From Nocardia sp. NBC_01327 (GTDB taxonomy: Bacteria > Actinomycetota > Actinomycetes > Mycobacteriales > Mycobacteriaceae), in NCBI RefSeq assembly GCF_035958815.1, contig NZ_CP108383.1, forward strand, positions 682,001 through 746,000: a stretch of DNA of 64,000 nucleotides, read 5' to 3'. A program made the position numbers and the translations under genes. Of the stretch, positions 18,501 through 30,000 are shown in pieces (position 1 is the first letter of the stretch; every line of letters starts with the position of its first letter). The notes beneath the pieces are model-generated. The model was given only the letters and a program-made list of their open reading frames with translations. It did not search any database and had not been told where the DNA came from.

Positions 18501-20783
18501 ATCACCACCTACCTGGAGCTCGCGCCGAACTCGGTGGCGCTCATGCAGGTCATGGGCACCACCTTCGCGGCCGGTGTGCACAATGCGGCGCTGATTCCGA
18601 CGCTCAAGCGCAAGGAAGACGAATCCGCCGCGGTCATCTCCGCGCTGGCGCAGCTGTACGTGCAGGGTCACCGGGTGGACCTGTCCTCGCTGCTGACCGA
18701 CGGCGATTACGCGCCGGTGCCGCGCACCGCGTTCCTGCGTAAGCAGTACTGGCCCACGGTTTCGCTGTCCGCAGACTCCGGCAGCAGCCGGGTGCCGGGC
18801 TCGCATGTGGCGCTGCCGGACGGCCGCCACGTGTGGGAGGTGCAGGCGAATCTCGTCACCGATCTCGGTGCGCTGGTGAGTGCCGCTGCCGCACAGGTGC
18901 TTTCGGACGTCACGCTGGGCGCGTCCGTCGCGCACGGCGCGGTTCCGGCCGCCGGCACCCTCACCACCACGCTCACCCCGCATCCGGGTGGCGCGTCGGT
19001 ATCGGTGCACGCCAAGGAGGGCACTGCCTTCCGCGCGCTGTTCGACGCCGTCGTAGCCTCCGGTGCACCGCTGCCGGAATCGGTGGTGGCCCAGCCGGTT
19101 GCGGCCGTCGCCGCGGCTCCGGCCGCCGAGGTGGCCGAGGTGCTCGGTGACCGCTGGAATCCCGAGAGCAGCCAGACCATCGAACAGCGCCTGGCGCTCA
19201 TCGTCGCGGAGTCCATGGGCTACGCGGTCGAGGATCTGCCGATGGAGATCCCGCTCATGGAGCTGGGCCTCGATTCGCTGATGGCCATGCGCATCAAGAA
19301 CCGCGTCGAATACGAATTCGATATCCCGCAGCTGCAGATCCAGGCGGTGCGCGATGCCAGCCTGCTCGAGGTCGGCAAGGTGCTGCGCTACGCCATCGAA
19401 AACCGTGAGCAGCTGGCGGAACTGGCCGCGCGCCAGGCCGCGGGCGAGGACATCTCGGTCGGCGGCGATATCGTCGCCGCGGCGCGCGCTGCCATGGCGG
19501 CGGGCGCCGATCCGCTGGCGGCACTGCCCGGGGTGACCGAGAACGCGGTGCCGACGCTGGCCGATCGCCTGGATGTGGAGAACAGCGATGTGGTGGCGGA
19601 AGCCACCGAGATCGTCGCGGAAGCCGAAGCTGCCGAAGGGAATTCGTCGACCACCGAGGCGGACTTCGAGGACGCCCCGCCGGTCGCGGAGACCGACAAG
19701 GACAATGTTCCGCCGCGTAATGCGCCGGAGCGTCTCGCCTTCGGCACCTGGGCGCTGGCCACCGGCAAGTCCGCGGGCGGCATCTTCAACCCGCTGCCCG
19801 AGCTCGACGACGCCACCATGCAGAAGCTCGTCGATCGGCTGTCGGAGCGAGTGAAGGCCGAGGTCGACGCCGATCAGGTGCGGGCCTGCAAGACCATCGA
19901 GCAGATTGCCGACCTGGTGGCCACCTACCAGGAGCACGGCGATGACGTCGAAGGCTTCGTGCGCACGCTGCGCGCGAAGGAGGCCGGTTCGAATGCGGTG
20001 CCGGTCTTCGTCTTCCACGCCTCGGGCGGTAACACCCTCGTGTACGAGCCGCTGCTGAAGCGGCTTCCGGCGGGTACCCCGATGTACGGTTTCGAGCGCG
20101 TCGAGGGTTCCATCGAAGAGCGTGCGCGCCAGTACATTCCGGAGATCCGCAAGCGCCATCCCGAGGGGCCGTACGTGGTGTACGGCTGGTCGCTCGGCGG
20201 TGTGTTCGCACTGAAGGTCGCGGAGCTCATGCGCGCCGAGGGTGCGGATGTGCGGGTTGTCGGCCTGATCGACGTGGCGCTTCCGTCCGAGCCGCATCTC
20301 GACACCCCCGAGGAGCGGCTGAACCGGGTCCGGCGCTTCCAGGCGTTCGCCAAGAAGACCTATGGCTTCGAGGGTGAACTCGACGAGGAGCAGTTGGAGG
20401 AGCTTGCCACCGCAACCGATGCGGAGCAGATCGATATCGTTCTGCAGCTGGTGAAGTTCGCCGGTGTCGATATTCCGGGCGGCGTGCTCGAACATCAGCG
20501 CAGCTCGTACATCGATGGTGGCGAACTGCAGCGGATCTCGCCGCAGGATTACGACGGTCACGTGGTTCTCTACTTGGCCGATCGCTACCACGATGGAATC
20601 ATCGAGCTGGAACCGCGTTTCGGTGAGCGGCTGCCGAATGGTGGCTGGGACGACCACCTCTCGGATCTCGAGGTCATTCGAATCCCGGGTGATCACATCG
20701 ATATCGTGGACGAGCCGCGCATCGGAGTGATCGGCGCCGACCTCAGCAAGAAATTGTCCGAGATCGACACGCTTGCGAAATAG
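15567..20783 (+). CDS. pks13: Polyketide synthase Pks13 (mycolic acid condensase)
   Basis: 1738 residues. It performs the Claisen-type condensation joining the meromycolate chain with the carboxylated alpha chain. Domains in order: N-terminal acyl carrier (FGLSS, phosphopantetheine Ser about 70); ketosynthase (DTACSSS, Cys315); acyltransferase (GHSQGE, Ser799); second carrier (LGLDSL, Ser1237); C-terminal thioesterase (GWSLGG, Ser1542). This ACP-KS-AT-ACP-TE plan and the length match mycobacterial Pks13. An acidic, Ala-rich linker of about 100 residues separates ACP2 from the thioesterase. ATG 15567 follows GAGGAAC. The next gene, accD4, starts 57 bp after the stop, so the pair is probably co-transcribed. 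Confidence 0.97.
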   Translation: MAENEGTSPTPMTDNAPAVSDGAAKPAPSGANMSVGELREWLRRWVADATGQPLEQITTDRPLEEFGLSSRDGLALGGDIEDLTGVVLNPTIVFQHPTIASLSERVINGEPELPAESADDSFYTAGFTPGEAHDIAIVGLSTRLPGAGDTPESTWEFLINRGDGIRDLPEGRWSEFTSDPRAAEAVANAMTKGGYLDQEVIKGFDAEFFATSPVEVERMDPQQRLTMELTWEALEHARIPANTLKGEQVGVYIGSSGNEFMLIAALGVGSTQSDDKTPLSAEAYGIMGSVSSIIANRTSYFFDFRGPSVAIDTACSSSLVAVHDAIRALRSGEADLALAGGVNALVAPMATLGFDANGGVAKDGHIKAFSSDADGMVRGEGGALVVLKRLADAERDGDKIYAVIKGSAVNNDGRSNGLLAPNPVAQADVLRRAYRDAGIAPSSVDYIEAHGTGTPIGDPIEADALGRVIGRGRDDDKPALLGSAKSNFGHLESGAGAASLAKIVMALQHNVIPPSINYAGPSPYIPWDTAHLKVVEQPTEFPRYSGIATIGVSGFGFGGTNAHVVIQEYVPTPVTPAAVEASADLDDEDTDVLAEAERIVTESAPEVVAPEPEWVNREEPLPLILPVSAYLPSRRKRAAKDLADWLESEAGQATPLADVARSLAKRNHGRSRGVVIAKTHEEAVAGLRAIAEGKPGTGVFTADSPSARGALWVMAGFGAQHRKMGKQLYNENSIFRKTVDQVDEYVMDEAGYSVREIILDDEQDWDIGTGQVGTFTIQLGLNAILRAHGAQPEGVVGHSQGEVAGAYISGGLNLEDAVRVICARSRLMAEGEAMITDDQVRNMALVEYSTEAIQEALVDFPDLEVAIYAAPTNTVIGGPPDQVHAIVARAEAEGKFARVLQTRGAGHTSQMDPLLGELAAELAGLEPTVLKHDLYSTVRKDGVFRAGHAAVHDVDYWVTNMRGAVYFTNAIAQAVNTGITTYLELAPNSVALMQVMGTTFAAGVHNAALIPTLKRKEDESAAVISALAQLYVQGHRVDLSSLLTDGDYAPVPRTAFLRKQYWPTVSLSADSGSSRVPGSHVALPDGRHVWEVQANLVTDLGALVSAAAAQVLSDVTLGASVAHGAVPAAGTLTTTLTPHPGGASVSVHAKEGTAFRALFDAVVASGAPLPESVVAQPVAAVAAAPAAEVAEVLGDRWNPESSQTIEQRLALIVAESMGYAVEDLPMEIPLMELGLDSLMAMRIKNRVEYEFDIPQLQIQAVRDASLLEVGKVLRYAIENREQLAELAARQAAGEDISVGGDIVAAARAAMAAGADPLAALPGVTENAVPTLADRLDVENSDVVAEATEIVAEAEAAEGNSSTTEADFEDAPPVAETDKDNVPPRNAPERLAFGTWALATGKSAGGIFNPLPELDDATMQKLVDRLSERVKAEVDADQVRACKTIEQIADLVATYQEHGDDVEGFVRTLRAKEAGSNAVPVFVFHASGGNTLVYEPLLKRLPAGTPMYGFERVEGSIEERARQYIPEIRKRHPEGPYVVYGWSLGGVFALKVAELMRAEGADVRVVGLIDVALPSEPHLDTPEERLNRVRRFQAFAKKTYGFEGELDEEQLEELATATDAEQIDIVLQLVKFAGVDIPGGVLEHQRSSYIDGGELQRISPQDYDGHVVLYLADRYHDGIIELEPRFGERLPNGGWDDHLSDLEVIRIPGDHIDIVDEPRIGVIGADLSKKLSEIDTLAK

Positions 20784-20839
20784 CCCCACTGCGAAACAGG
20801 TTCTGCGAAAGTAGGTTTCTGCCGAAGGGGAGGAGTCCA

Positions 20840-22384
20840 GTGAGCACTACCGCCGAGAAACTCGCAGACTTGCGACAGAAGCTGGAAGTCGCGAGGGAAC
20901 CGGCGGGAGATGCGGGGGTCGCGAAGCGAGCCAAGAAGGGTATCCCTTCGGCTCGTGACCGCATCAAGATGCTGCTGGATCCGGGCACCTTCGTGGAAAT
21001 CGGTGCGCTGGTGCGGAACCCGGGCGATTCGACGGCCCTCTACGGCGATGGCGTGGTCACCGGCCACGGCCTCGTCGAGGGGCGTCCGGTCGCGGTGTTC
21101 TCCCATGACCAGACCGTGTACGGCGGTTCGGTCGGGGAGGCCTTCGGGCGCAAGGTCGCCGGCATCATGGAATTCGCGGCCAAGGTCGGCTGCCCGGTTG
21201 TCGGTATCAATGATTCCGGCGGCGCGCGGGTGCAGGAGGCGGTGACCTCACTGGCCTGGTACGCCGAACTGGGCCGTCGCCAGGAGCCGCTTTCCGGTCT
21301 GGTGCCGCAGATTTCGATGATCCTGGGCAAGTGCGCGGGCGGTGCGGTGTACGCCCCCATCAATACCGACGTGGTGGTGGCCACCGAAGAGGCCTATATG
21401 TTCGTCACCGGTCCCAAGGTGATTCGCGAGGTCACCGGTGAGGATGTCAGCCTCGAGGAGTTGGGCGGCGCCAATAGCCAAGCGCTGTACGGCAATATCC
21501 ACCATGTCGCCAAGGACGAGGTCGCGGCGTTCACCTGGGTCCGCGACTACCTCGGCTACCTGCCCTCCAGCTGCTCGGAATTGCCGCCGATCGTGAATCC
21601 CGGTCTGGAGCCGGAGATCACCGACTCGGACCGTGAGCTGATCGATCTCGTCCCCGATGCCGACAATGCCGGCTACGACATGTACGAGGTCCTGCTCCGC
21701 ATCTTCGACGACGGCGACTTCCACGAATTCGGCCAGTCCGCGGGCAAGAACGTCATCTGCGGTTTCGCCAGAGTCGACGGCCGCAGTGTCGGCGTCGTGG
21801 CGAACCAGCCCCTGGTCTACGCCGGGGCCCTGGACGCCCGCGCCTCCGATAAGGCCGCCCACTTCGTCCGCCTGTGCGACGCCTACGAAATCCCCCTGGT
21901 CTTCGTGGTCGACACCCCCGGCTTCCTACCCGGGGTCGAACAGGAGAAGATCGGCGTCATCAAACGCGGCGGCCGCTTCATCTTCTCCTTCGTGGAGGCC
22001 ACCGTCCCGAAGGTGACGGTGGTGATCCGCAAGTCCTACGGCGGCGGCTACGCCGTCATGGGTTCCAAACAGCTGGGCGCGGATGTGAACCTGGCCTGGC
22101 CCACCGCCCGCATTGCCGTCATGGGCGCCGAGAGCGCCGTAAGCCTCATCGGCGCAAAGTCTCTGGAGGCGGCGCCCGAGGCCGACCGCGCCGCCATGCG
22201 CCAGCAGATGATCGCCTTCTACAACGCCACCGTCGCCACCCCCTGGGTGGCAGCCGAGCGCGGCTACATAGACGCGGTCATAGACCCCGCGACCACCCGC
22301 CTCGAAATCCGCAAGGCACTGCACCTACTGCGCGACAAATCCGTGGCCCGCAACCCCCGCAAACACCACCTGCTGCCTCTCTGA
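20840..22384 (+). CDS. accD4: Acyl-CoA carboxylase carboxyltransferase subunit AccD4
   Basis: 514 residues. The biotin-dependent carboxyltransferase beta subunit is thought to carboxylate the long-chain acyl-CoA that becomes the alpha branch of mycolate, working with AccA3 and AccD5 encoded elsewhere. Both halves of the crotonase-like fold are visible: an N-terminal half with the [10 protein letters not shown] segment and GKCAGGAVY oxyanion-type region, and a C-terminal half with DTPGFLPG and [10 protein letters not shown]. The GTG start has AGGAG just upstream. It is third in the fadD32-pks13-accD4 cluster. Confidence 0.95.
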   Translation: MSTTAEKLADLRQKLEVAREPAGDAGVAKRAKKGIPSARDRIKMLLDPGTFVEIGALVRNPGDSTALYGDGVVTGHGLVEGRPVAVFSHDQTVYGGSVGEAFGRKVAGIMEFAAKVGCPVVGINDSGGARVQEAVTSLAWYAELGRRQEPLSGLVPQISMILGKCAGGAVYAPINTDVVVATEEAYMFVTGPKVIREVTGEDVSLEELGGANSQALYGNIHHVAKDEVAAFTWVRDYLGYLPSSCSELPPIVNPGLEPEITDSDRELIDLVPDADNAGYDMYEVLLRIFDDGDFHEFGQSAGKNVICGFARVDGRSVGVVANQPLVYAGALDARASDKAAHFVRLCDAYEIPLVFVVDTPGFLPGVEQEKIGVIKRGGRFIFSFVEATVPKVTVVIRKSYGGGYAVMGSKQLGADVNLAWPTARIAVMGAESAVSLIGAKSLEAAPEADRAAMRQQMIAFYNATVATPWVAAERGYIDAVIDPATTRLEIRKALHLLRDKSVARNPRKHHLLPL

Positions 22385-22479
22385 GACCCGTTTCGGCTGT
22401 TCGAGCCGGGGGTGAAACACGGCTCGCCGATTGCTCGGAATCGATCGGTCGTCCGGCTCGAATGTGAGAGCCTTCAGCT

Positions 22480-22680
22480 ATGAGTAGCTCACCTAAGGCA
22501 TTGCTCGAAGGCGGACCTGACGGGCTGGAACAGCGGATTGTGCCTATTACGCCGCCTGGGATCGAACTGCGGGTGGCGCACGGTGGGGGGTACGAAAGGT
22601 TCAAGGTGACGCCGCGGTGGGAGGACACACCGGAGGGCAGTTTGCCGGTCTACGAATGGGTTTCTCACACCGAACACTGA
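22480..22680 (+). CDS. Small DUF5988-like protein
   Basis: 66 residues, acidic C terminus, no signal or membrane segment. The order ALLEGGPDGLEQRIV, GGGYERFKVT, then SLPVYEW resembles the short actinobacterial DUF5988 family as I remember it; function unknown. The ATG has GAGAG upstream at a slightly long distance. It stands alone, 95 bp after accD4 and tail to tail with the hydrolase gene. Its presence at the end of the mycolate cluster may be coincidental. Confidence 0.6.
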   Translation: MSSSPKALLEGGPDGLEQRIVPITPPGIELRVAHGGGYERFKVTPRWEDTPEGSLPVYEWVSHTEH

Positions 22681-22696
22681 GATATTCGAATACGGA

Positions 22697-23467
22697 CTAG
22701 GCCGGAGCGGCGCGGCGGATGGGTAGTCGCGTCGGAACCGGATCATGGGACAGGAAGCCGGCGATCTGGGGATAGATCTCGTTCGGCTTCTCCATGACCA
22801 GCAGGTGTGAGGTGCCGGGGACGATGGCGAGTTGGGAGTTGGGGATCGCCCGGTAGAGGGCGAGGGTGTGTTCCAGGGAGACCGAATCGTCGTCGCTCGC
22901 CATGACGAGCGTGGGCGTCGAAATCGAATGCAGGTCCTCGGGGGTGAGGTCGGGCTGCGTCTCCCACATCTCGGCCAGTTTGCGCGCGACGATCGGGAAA
23001 TGGTCTTCCCCGTCGGGGGATACCTCGCCGTAATTCATGGCCAGGTAGCGCAGCGTCTCGGGATCTTCGAAACCGTCCAGCACGCCGGGCAGAATGCCGT
23101 CGTAGTGGAAGTTTCCGCTGATCAGCACGAGTTTGCGAACCAGATCCGGGCGGCGCAGCGCGACCAGTAGCGCCACATTCGCGCCGTCGCTGTGGCCGAC
23201 CAGATGCGCGGGTTCGCCGACGACCTTCTCCAGGAAGGCGATGGTGTCCTCGGCCATCACGTCATAGGACAGCGGCCCCGCGACATCGGGTGTGTGCCCG
23301 TGCCCGCGGCGATCGGTCTTGTACACCCGGAAGCGCCCGACCAGGGAGGGCATGGCCGGTGCGAACATTCGCGCATCGACGAAAGCGCCGTGCAGCAGCA
23401 CCACCGATTCGCCGTCACCGTGGACGTCGTACCAGGTTGCCACGTCGCCGAGTTGAATGTTCACCAT
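22697..23467 (-). CDS. Alpha/beta hydrolase
   Basis: 256 residues, soluble, single-domain alpha/beta hydrolase. The oxyanion HGAF, nucleophile elbow GHSDG (Ser93) and a C-terminal SHLLVMEKP that would provide the His are all visible. Substrate unknown; the family includes small esterases and haloperoxidase-like enzymes. The frame stays open upstream into embB, but the ATG at 23467 with GGGAGA before it gives a canonical N terminus, and the upstream part is antisense-type noise. It sits after the emb genes behind a strong hairpin, so it is probably a separate unit. Confidence 0.85.
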   Translation of the reverse strand: MVNIQLGDVATWYDVHGDGESVVLLHGAFVDARMFAPAMPSLVGRFRVYKTDRRGHGHTPDVAGPLSYDVMAEDTIAFLEKVVGEPAHLVGHSDGANVALLVALRRPDLVRKLVLISGNFHYDGILPGVLDGFEDPETLRYLAMNYGEVSPDGEDHFPIVARKLAEMWETQPDLTPEDLHSISTPTLVMASDDDSVSLEHTLALYRAIPNSQLAIVPGTSHLLVMEKPNEIYPQIAGFLSHDPVPTRLPIRRAAPA

Positions 23468-23541
23468 GACACCAGTCTCCCGGTTGACGTGGGTCACACC
23501 CACAACGGGTGGCAGGAACCGTGCGGCCGGGAAGAAACGGC

Positions 23542-23572
23542 AGCGGCCGCCGGCATGATGCCGGCGGCCGCT
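23542..23572 (-). terminator. Terminator of the emb region
   Basis: Arms at 23542-23556 and 23558-23572 (AGCGGCCGCCGGCAT and its exact complement) are separated by one base, giving a stem of about 14 bp. It lies 18 bp after the embB-like stop on the minus strand. Confidence 0.8.
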
Positions 23573-23589
23573 ACTGGTTCGATCAGCGC

Positions 23590-26500
23590 CTAGAACACCC
23601 GGAGCTTGCCGGGTGACCAGAACCCGGACCGGTTGGCGGTGCCGGTGTCCAGCTCGGCGGCCTTGGCCGGGTAGTACGGCTCGTACTTCTCCAGCGAACC
23701 CCAGTCCCGGCCCCAGTTGTCCTTCAGATACGTGGGGATGGTCTTGGAGTCGGCCAGCATTTCGGTGAAGCCGAGCGGTCCGCCGTTCTCCTCGGCCTGC
23801 CAGGTATCGGTGGAGCTGACCGCGAGCGGCCGGTCCGGCAGGATGCGGTAGTTCGGGACCTCGGCCACGCCGTAGCGGTGGTCGAAGGGCCGCTGGCACG
23901 GGAACTGCAGGCCGACCGCCCAGTCCTCCAGGATCGGCTGCTCGGAACCGAGGAAGCTGTTGAGCGTCTGCACCTTCGGCACCCGCGGCGGGGTGAAGGC
24001 CAGCCACTGATCGCCGATGAGAATCGGGTCGATGGCGTGGATGCGGATGACATCGGTGCCGCTGGGCAGCGCGTCCATCGGGACCCGCAGATTGCGCCAG
24101 GACGGCGCCGGGCCGATATCGAACGGCCGGTAGTTGCCGGGCAGTTCGGAGACGCTGCCGTCCGGGTTCTGATGCCCGTACTCGACCAGCAGGGTCTGGC
24201 CGTAGGTCATATTGCCGGTCTCGTCGTAGGACATGATGCGCCCCGCCGCCGAGATGACGATGAGCGGTGAATCAGGCGACCGCGCAGGCAGTTTGTACCA
24301 GCTGGAGATGAGGGTGGCGGGCTGCTGCACGCCGTCCTGCCAGCTGCCCATGACCGGTGTGGTGGCCGGGTCCAGGCCGTACGGCAGTGCCACGGTGGAT
24401 CCGTTGACGCCCTCGGCGCCCTTGCCGCCGCCGGTGCCGGCGTTCTGGCCCTTCTCGAAGGCGGGCCCGACGGTCTGGTTGGAGGTATTGCCGGTGCCCG
24501 GCTTCACCTCGACGCTGTCGGCATCGATCTTGTCGGGAACACCGTTGGGGGAGAAGCCGACCGGATCGGCGCCGGCCAGCGGATCGCCGTTCAGCGGCGG
24601 ATGCGCCGGATCGATGACCGGCTGCAGATTGCCGCCGTTCGGATTCGGTTCCACCAGAACATCATTGGCGAGCCCGCAGCTCTTACCGGAGAGTGCGTCG
24701 AAGTTGGACCGCGCCAGCGAGTACGCCGGGTACTGCGCGACCGCGCCCTTGACCAGTGACAGCACTTCGAACGCCACCATGAGTGCGGCGACGACGGTCA
24801 GCGGGATGGCGGCGAAACGGCGAACCCGCTTGCCGCGCTGGGTCTTTCCGTTCTCCATGGGCTTGGCGTAGCCCTCGCGCAGCGACTGCCATCCGACCAC
24901 CGCCAGCGCCAGCCCGAACAGCAGCAGGATGAGCGTATTGGCCTCGTGCCCGTGCAGCGAGACGCGCTTGTCGTACCACGGCACGCCATAGCTGGACACG
25001 TACCAGTAGCCGTTGATGCCGGAGAACGCGAGTGCGAGCGTGAACATGAGCCCGGCGAGGAAGACCGAGCGGTTCTTGCGCGACCGCAAGGCCGTGGCCG
25101 ATACCGCGACCGCGGTCACCGCCGCCAGCGCACCCGCGATGCCCGCATAGGACCCGAAGTGGTGTGTCCACTTGGTCGGGTTGAACATCATGAAGAAGAT
25201 GGTTCCGAACACCACGCCGAGCAGTCGCCAGGTCGGCCCGGAGGCGATGCCCGGCACCTGCCGCCGCCGCAGCAGCACCAGCAGTGTGGTGATCAGGCAC
25301 AGGATCATGACCAGGAAGGCGAACCGCCGCGCCAGCGAACCGTCCACGGTTTCCACGAACAGGTAGTAGTAGCGCAGGTAGTCCTCGTACCAGGCCAGAT
25401 TGGGCCCGATGTTCTGGCGCACCCGATTGGCCTCCATGATTCCGGCGAAGGTCTGATCGCCGAAAACGACCGCCAATACCAGGAATCCGGCCGCGGCTAT
25501 CGGCGCCAGCAGTGCGACATCACCGAACTGTTTGCGCCGCCGCACCACGATCTTGACCAGCGGGCGGATACCGGCGAGCAGCGCCGCCACACACATGAGT
25601 CCGGTCGGGGCCGCCGCCAGCGTGAACGCCGCGACCAGCACCGCGACCGCCGCGGGCAGCAATCGTGAAGTGGCAATGGCCCTTTCGATGGAGACCCAGG
25701 TCAGCAGCGCGCCCAGCGCGACGATGGGCTCCGAGCGCAGGCCGTTGTTGTAGGGCAGCCAGAAGGCCAGGAACACGAGGCCGCCGGTCCACAGGGCCAC
25801 CTTGGAGGTCGCGACCCCGCGCCCGAGCCGGGGCACCACCTCGCGGCTGATGACCAGCCAGCAGAGAATGCCGCACAGCAGCGCGGGAATTCGCACCCAG
25901 GGGCTCGCGGTGGAGATTTCGGCGAAGGCCTGGATCACGTAGTAGTACCAGCCGAACGGCGCCTCCGGCACGCCGAACCAGCGGAAGTAGTTGGCCATAT
26001 AGCCCGCGTGCGGCGCGACCCGCACCATGGTGAGGATGTAGCCGTCGTCGGAGGTGTTGGCGCCCACGAAATGCCAGAGCACCAGCGTGCCGATAATGCC
26101 GCCGTCCGCCCAGGTCGGCTTCAGCCAGTGCCGCGGGAAGATGCGCCGGTGCCCGCGCCCGTCACTGGCGTCGAGCGCGGCGAGCGCGCCCATGGCCAGC
26201 AGCGTGAGCAGTGCGGCCGCGACCATGGCGACCCACTTGAGCACGGTCGGGCTGGAGGAGAACCGCGAGTCCACATTCATGTGGAACGAAAGGCCCTGCG
26301 GTACGCCGCCTTTCATATCGGTGTAGACGCCGACCACCTGCGGGCGCAGATCGCCGAGCAGCTGCCCGTCGACCGGCGCGGTGACCATTTCGCGGCCGCC
26401 GTCCGCGGTGGTCTTCTCCACGCTGTGGGTGAGCCCGTCGAATTTCGCGTAGGTGCGCTTGTCATCGGAGGTGATGACGATCTGCGAGCAGTCGCTCATC

Positions 26501-26919
26501 TCGGATCGCTGCGCCGACGCCACGACGGCATTGCGATCGAGCACGTCGACGGTCTCGCCGGACACCCGGACGAACAGCCCCTCCAGATCCGCGCCCTTGC
26601 CCTGCGGCGGCGCGGTGGCCAGCAGGATGCCGCCGCGCGGATCCAACTGCTGCACCGCACTACATGGAATGGTGGCCGAAAGATCGAGCGGCACCTGCGA
26701 CATCAGCGGTGCGTCGACATTGCCCAGCGTCCCGCCCTGCGGCCAGTTCACCGCCGCCGTGGTCTGCACGACGGGCAGGAACGGCGTCGCCAGGGCGAAC
26801 AGCGCTCCCAGCACACCGGCGACGATCGCAATCAACTTCGCGGTGCGATAGTCGCTCGGCGTCGCGGTGGGTGTCGGCGGCGTGGGCGGTTTGCTCAGAA
26901 CAGCGGAGGCGTCGGGCAC
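23590..26919 (-). CDS. embB: Arabinosyltransferase, EmbB-like
   Basis: About 1109 residues, a GT-C membrane arabinosyltransferase that extends arabinan using decaprenyl-phospho-arabinose. Many transmembrane segments are followed by a C-terminal extracytoplasmic carbohydrate-binding region ending RSGFWSPGKLRVF, very like mycobacterial EmbB. The catalytic Asp pair is Asp291-Asp292 in SDDGY, and Met298 corresponds to EmbB Met306, the classic ethambutol-resistance site. GTG 26919 is chosen because a TACGAT hexamer lies exactly 8 nt upstream; a GTG at 26979 would add 20 residues with no support. Stretches also resemble EmbA (INGYWYVSSYGVPWYD), so it may represent an EmbA/EmbB ancestor type. Confidence 0.9.
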   Translation of the reverse strand: MPDASAVLSKPPTPPTPTATPSDYRTAKLIAIVAGVLGALFALATPFLPVVQTTAAVNWPQGGTLGNVDAPLMSQVPLDLSATIPCSAVQQLDPRGGILLATAPPQGKGADLEGLFVRVSGETVDVLDRNAVVASAQRSEMSDCSQIVITSDDKRTYAKFDGLTHSVEKTTADGGREMVTAPVDGQLLGDLRPQVVGVYTDMKGGVPQGLSFHMNVDSRFSSSPTVLKWVAMVAAALLTLLAMGALAALDASDGRGHRRIFPRHWLKPTWADGGIIGTLVLWHFVGANTSDDGYILTMVRVAPHAGYMANYFRWFGVPEAPFGWYYYVIQAFAEISTASPWVRIPALLCGILCWLVISREVVPRLGRGVATSKVALWTGGLVFLAFWLPYNNGLRSEPIVALGALLTWVSIERAIATSRLLPAAVAVLVAAFTLAAAPTGLMCVAALLAGIRPLVKIVVRRRKQFGDVALLAPIAAAGFLVLAVVFGDQTFAGIMEANRVRQNIGPNLAWYEDYLRYYYLFVETVDGSLARRFAFLVMILCLITTLLVLLRRRQVPGIASGPTWRLLGVVFGTIFFMMFNPTKWTHHFGSYAGIAGALAAVTAVAVSATALRSRKNRSVFLAGLMFTLALAFSGINGYWYVSSYGVPWYDKRVSLHGHEANTLILLLFGLALAVVGWQSLREGYAKPMENGKTQRGKRVRRFAAIPLTVVAALMVAFEVLSLVKGAVAQYPAYSLARSNFDALSGKSCGLANDVLVEPNPNGGNLQPVIDPAHPPLNGDPLAGADPVGFSPNGVPDKIDADSVEVKPGTGNTSNQTVGPAFEKGQNAGTGGGKGAEGVNGSTVALPYGLDPATTPVMGSWQDGVQQPATLISSWYKLPARSPDSPLIVISAAGRIMSYDETGNMTYGQTLLVEYGHQNPDGSVSELPGNYRPFDIGPAPSWRNLRVPMDALPSGTDVIRIHAIDPILIGDQWLAFTPPRVPKVQTLNSFLGSEQPILEDWAVGLQFPCQRPFDHRYGVAEVPNYRILPDRPLAVSSTDTWQAEENGGPLGFTEMLADSKTIPTYLKDNWGRDWGSLEKYEPYYPAKAAELDTGTANRSGFWSPGKLRVF

Positions 26920-26933
26920 GATTGCAGATCGTA
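26920..26933 (-). promoter_or_regulatory. Candidate leaderless -10 box of embB-like gene
   Basis: TACGAT (26933-26928 on the minus strand) stands 8 nt before the GTG, and no Shine-Dalgarno is visible. The embC-like gene has the same spacing. Confidence 0.55.
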
Positions 26934-27010
26934 TAGCCCCGGACTGTGAGTGGCGCTGTTCACTCCGGCGGTGCGACACGTATGCCCGGTCTCAACGGGC
27001 CCGGACAGCA

Positions 27011-27044
27011 GACGAGCTCACGAAGCGCGCTTCGTGAGCTCGTC
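27011..27044. terminator. 34-bp perfect palindrome between the two emb genes
   Basis: GACGAGCTCACGAAGCG (27011-27027) is followed directly by its exact complement (27028-27044). In RNA it would fold into a stem of about 15 bp with a tiny loop, 46 bp after the embC-like stop. No T run follows, so it may be a terminator or a protein-binding site. Confidence 0.7.
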
Positions 27045-27089
27045 GAGTACCCTGTCATCCCGGCATGCTTTCGGCCGGGATCCGCACTG

Positions 27090-30000
27090 CTACTTGGCCC
27101 GGATCGGCGCATCCTTCGCGAGACCCGAACGGGTCTGCACCGTCACCGACAACTCCGCGGGCTTCGCATCCGGGGCATACGGGCTGTACTTCTCCAGCGA
27201 TCCCCAGTCCCGTCCCCAGTCGTGGTTCAGGTACGACGGAATGCTTTCCGACTTCAGCAGCAGCCCCGTCCAGCCGAGTGGCCCGCCGCCGATATCGTCC
27301 TGCCAGGCGTTCGAGGCGTCCGCGCCGACCCGGTCGGGCAGGATGCGCCAGTCCGGGACCTCGGCGACGCCGTCGTGGTGATCGAACGGCCGCTGGCACG
27401 GGAAGGCGAGCCCGACGTGCCAGTCCTCCAGCACCGGATCGGTATGGCCGACAAGGCTGTTCAGCGATTCCAGCCGGGGCAGCCGGGGCGGGGTGACGGC
27501 CAGCCACTGCTTGGGCGTGATGTCCGGGTCATTGGCGACCAGGCGAACGCTGTTGGCGCCCACGGGAATCTGGTCCAGCGGGACCCGCAGATTGCGCCAG
27601 GACGGGTTCGGCCCGATATCGGTGGGCCGGATGCGGCCCACATTCGTCATGCCGCCGTCGGCGGCGCGGGTGCCGTATTCGACGAACAGATCCTGACCGT
27701 AGGTTTCCACGCCGTCCTTGGTGAAGGAGCGGATGCGGCCGGCCGCGGTCACGATGAGCACCTTGTAGGCGGGATCATTGCGCACGCTGTCGGACAGATC
27801 GACCCGGTACCAATTGGTGGTCAGCTTGGCCGGATTCTGCTCGTCGGCGGTGTAACTGCCCAGCACCGGTGTGCGCGCCGGGTCCAGCCCGAACGGCAGG
27901 GCGACGGTGCTGCCATTGATGCCGGCCTGTGCGTCGGTGCCGCCGCCGGTGCCCGCCCCGGTGGTGTTCGTGGTCTTGTTGCTGGAGTTCTTGCCCACCG
28001 AGTTGGCCCCGCCGCTGACGGTCTCCTCCGCATCCGCGGTGAGGTCGGTGGCGACGCCGTTGGCCGTGAATCCGGTGTTCTCCGCGGACAATCCGTCGGC
28101 CGCCGCGCCCGTCCAGGGTTGCAGCAGCGAGTCGGCCGTATTCGTCTCCACCAGCACGTCATTGGCGAGTGCGCACGAATCCCCGGTCATCGCATCGATA
28201 TTCGATTTGGCGATGGAGTACGCCGGGTACTGGGTGACGGCTGCCTTGGCGAGCGAGGCGACCTCGAACAGCACCAGCAGCGCCGCGGCGATGGTGAGCG
28301 GCATGCTCGCGAACTTGTCGAAGGTGCGCACCGGCTTCGCAGGGGTGAACGGCTCCCGATAGTGCTGGTACGCCGCAATGAGCAGGCACAGGATGGCCAG
28401 CCCCAGGAACAGCGTGGACAGCCCCTTGCCCGCGATGAGCGGCGCCTTGTCGAACCACGGCACGCCGTAGCTGGATACGTACCACCAGCCGTTGGGCCCG
28501 GTGAAGGTGATGGCCAGCAGGAAGAACACCGCCGCCGTGAACAGCGTGCGATTGCGTGGTGAGCGAATCCCGTTGACGCCCACCGCGACCGCGGCCAGCG
28601 CGGCCACCGATCCGGCGAGTCCGGCGTACACGCCGAAGTGGTGTGTCCACTTGGTGGGCGTGAACATCATCAGGAACAGCGACATGAACACGATGCCGAG
28701 AATGCGCGCCGCCGGCCCGCGCGCGGTGCCCGGAATGCGCCCGTTCTTGCGCAGCATGACCATGACGCAGACGAGCAGGCACAGCAGCATGGCGAGAATG
28801 CCGAACCGCCGGGCGAGCGAACCGTCGGGGGAGAGCATGAGCAGCGAATCCCAGCGGGTGCGCTCGTCGAACCACGCCACATTCGGGCCGATGAGGGTGC
28901 GCACCCGCGTCGCCTCCATGACCGAGGCGAGCGTCTGATCGCCGAAAACGACCACCAGCACCAGGGTTCCGGCCGCGATGCCCGGCGCGAAGAGCGCGCC
29001 GTAGCGCAGCAGCGCCGAACCGGTGCCCCTGGCCTGCTTGAGGATGACCAGCAGCACCGGCCGTGATCCGGCGATGAGCGCGGCGAGGCAGATGAGCCCG
29101 GTCGGCCCGGCCGCCAGCGAGAACGCCGCGATGAGCACGGCGAGCGCGGCGGGCAGCAGTCGCCCGGTGGCAATGGCGCGCTCGATGGAGCACCAGGTCA
29201 GCAGTGCGCCCGCGGCAATGAGGGGTTCGGGTCGCAGGCCGTTGTCGTAGGGCATCCAGCCGGCCAGGAAGACCAGTGCCGCAGTCCATACCGCCACATT
29301 GTCGCGCCGCACCCGCGCGCCCAGCCGGGGCAGCACCTCCCGGCTGATCACCAGCCAGCACACGATTCCGGCCAGCAGCGAGGGCAGTCGCATCCACGGA
29401 CTGGAGTCGCTGATCCGCGTCATCCACGACAGCACCTCGTACGGCCAGCCGAACGGCGCCTCGGCCACGCCGAACCAGCGGTAGTAATTGGCCATGTACC
29501 CCGAAACCTTCGAGGCCCGAGCCATATTCAGGATGTAGCCGTCATCGGAGGTGTTCGCGCCGATGAAGTGCCACACCACCAGCGTCCCCAGCACCACCGC
29601 ATCGGCGAGGCGGAAGCGCCACCAGTGCGCGGGCAGGAACCGCCGCGGCCGCCGCCCGTCCCGATTGTCCAGCAGGTGCAGCATGTACATGGCGAGCAGC
29701 GTGAAGATCACCGCGCCGAGGGTCGCGCCGCGTTTGATCCAGCTCGGGCTGGAGGTGAAGCGCGCGTCGATATCGGCCGTCGCCACGGCGGTCCCGATCT
29801 GCTGCCGGTTCAGATCGGTGAACATGCCGACGACCTGCGGCCGGGTATCGCCGTTCACATTGCCCGCGAACGGAGTTCCGTCCTGCCGGGTGACGCCGCT
29901 GAGCTGCACCCGGGTCGCGGTCGCATCCGAGTGCAGCACCAGCGACCCGCAACTCTGGACGTCGGCGACCGGCACCGACAGCAGGGGAATCAGGCGCAGC

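Noticed and set aside
17463..20789. A 1108-codon minus-strand frame opposite pks13
   Set aside because: Composition is that of antisense GC-rich DNA with no motif; pks13 domains on the plus strand are intact.
22697..24007. A 436-residue hydrolase starting inside embB
   Set aside because: The first 180 residues are an out-of-frame translation of embB; ATG 23467 gives a normal hydrolase N terminus.
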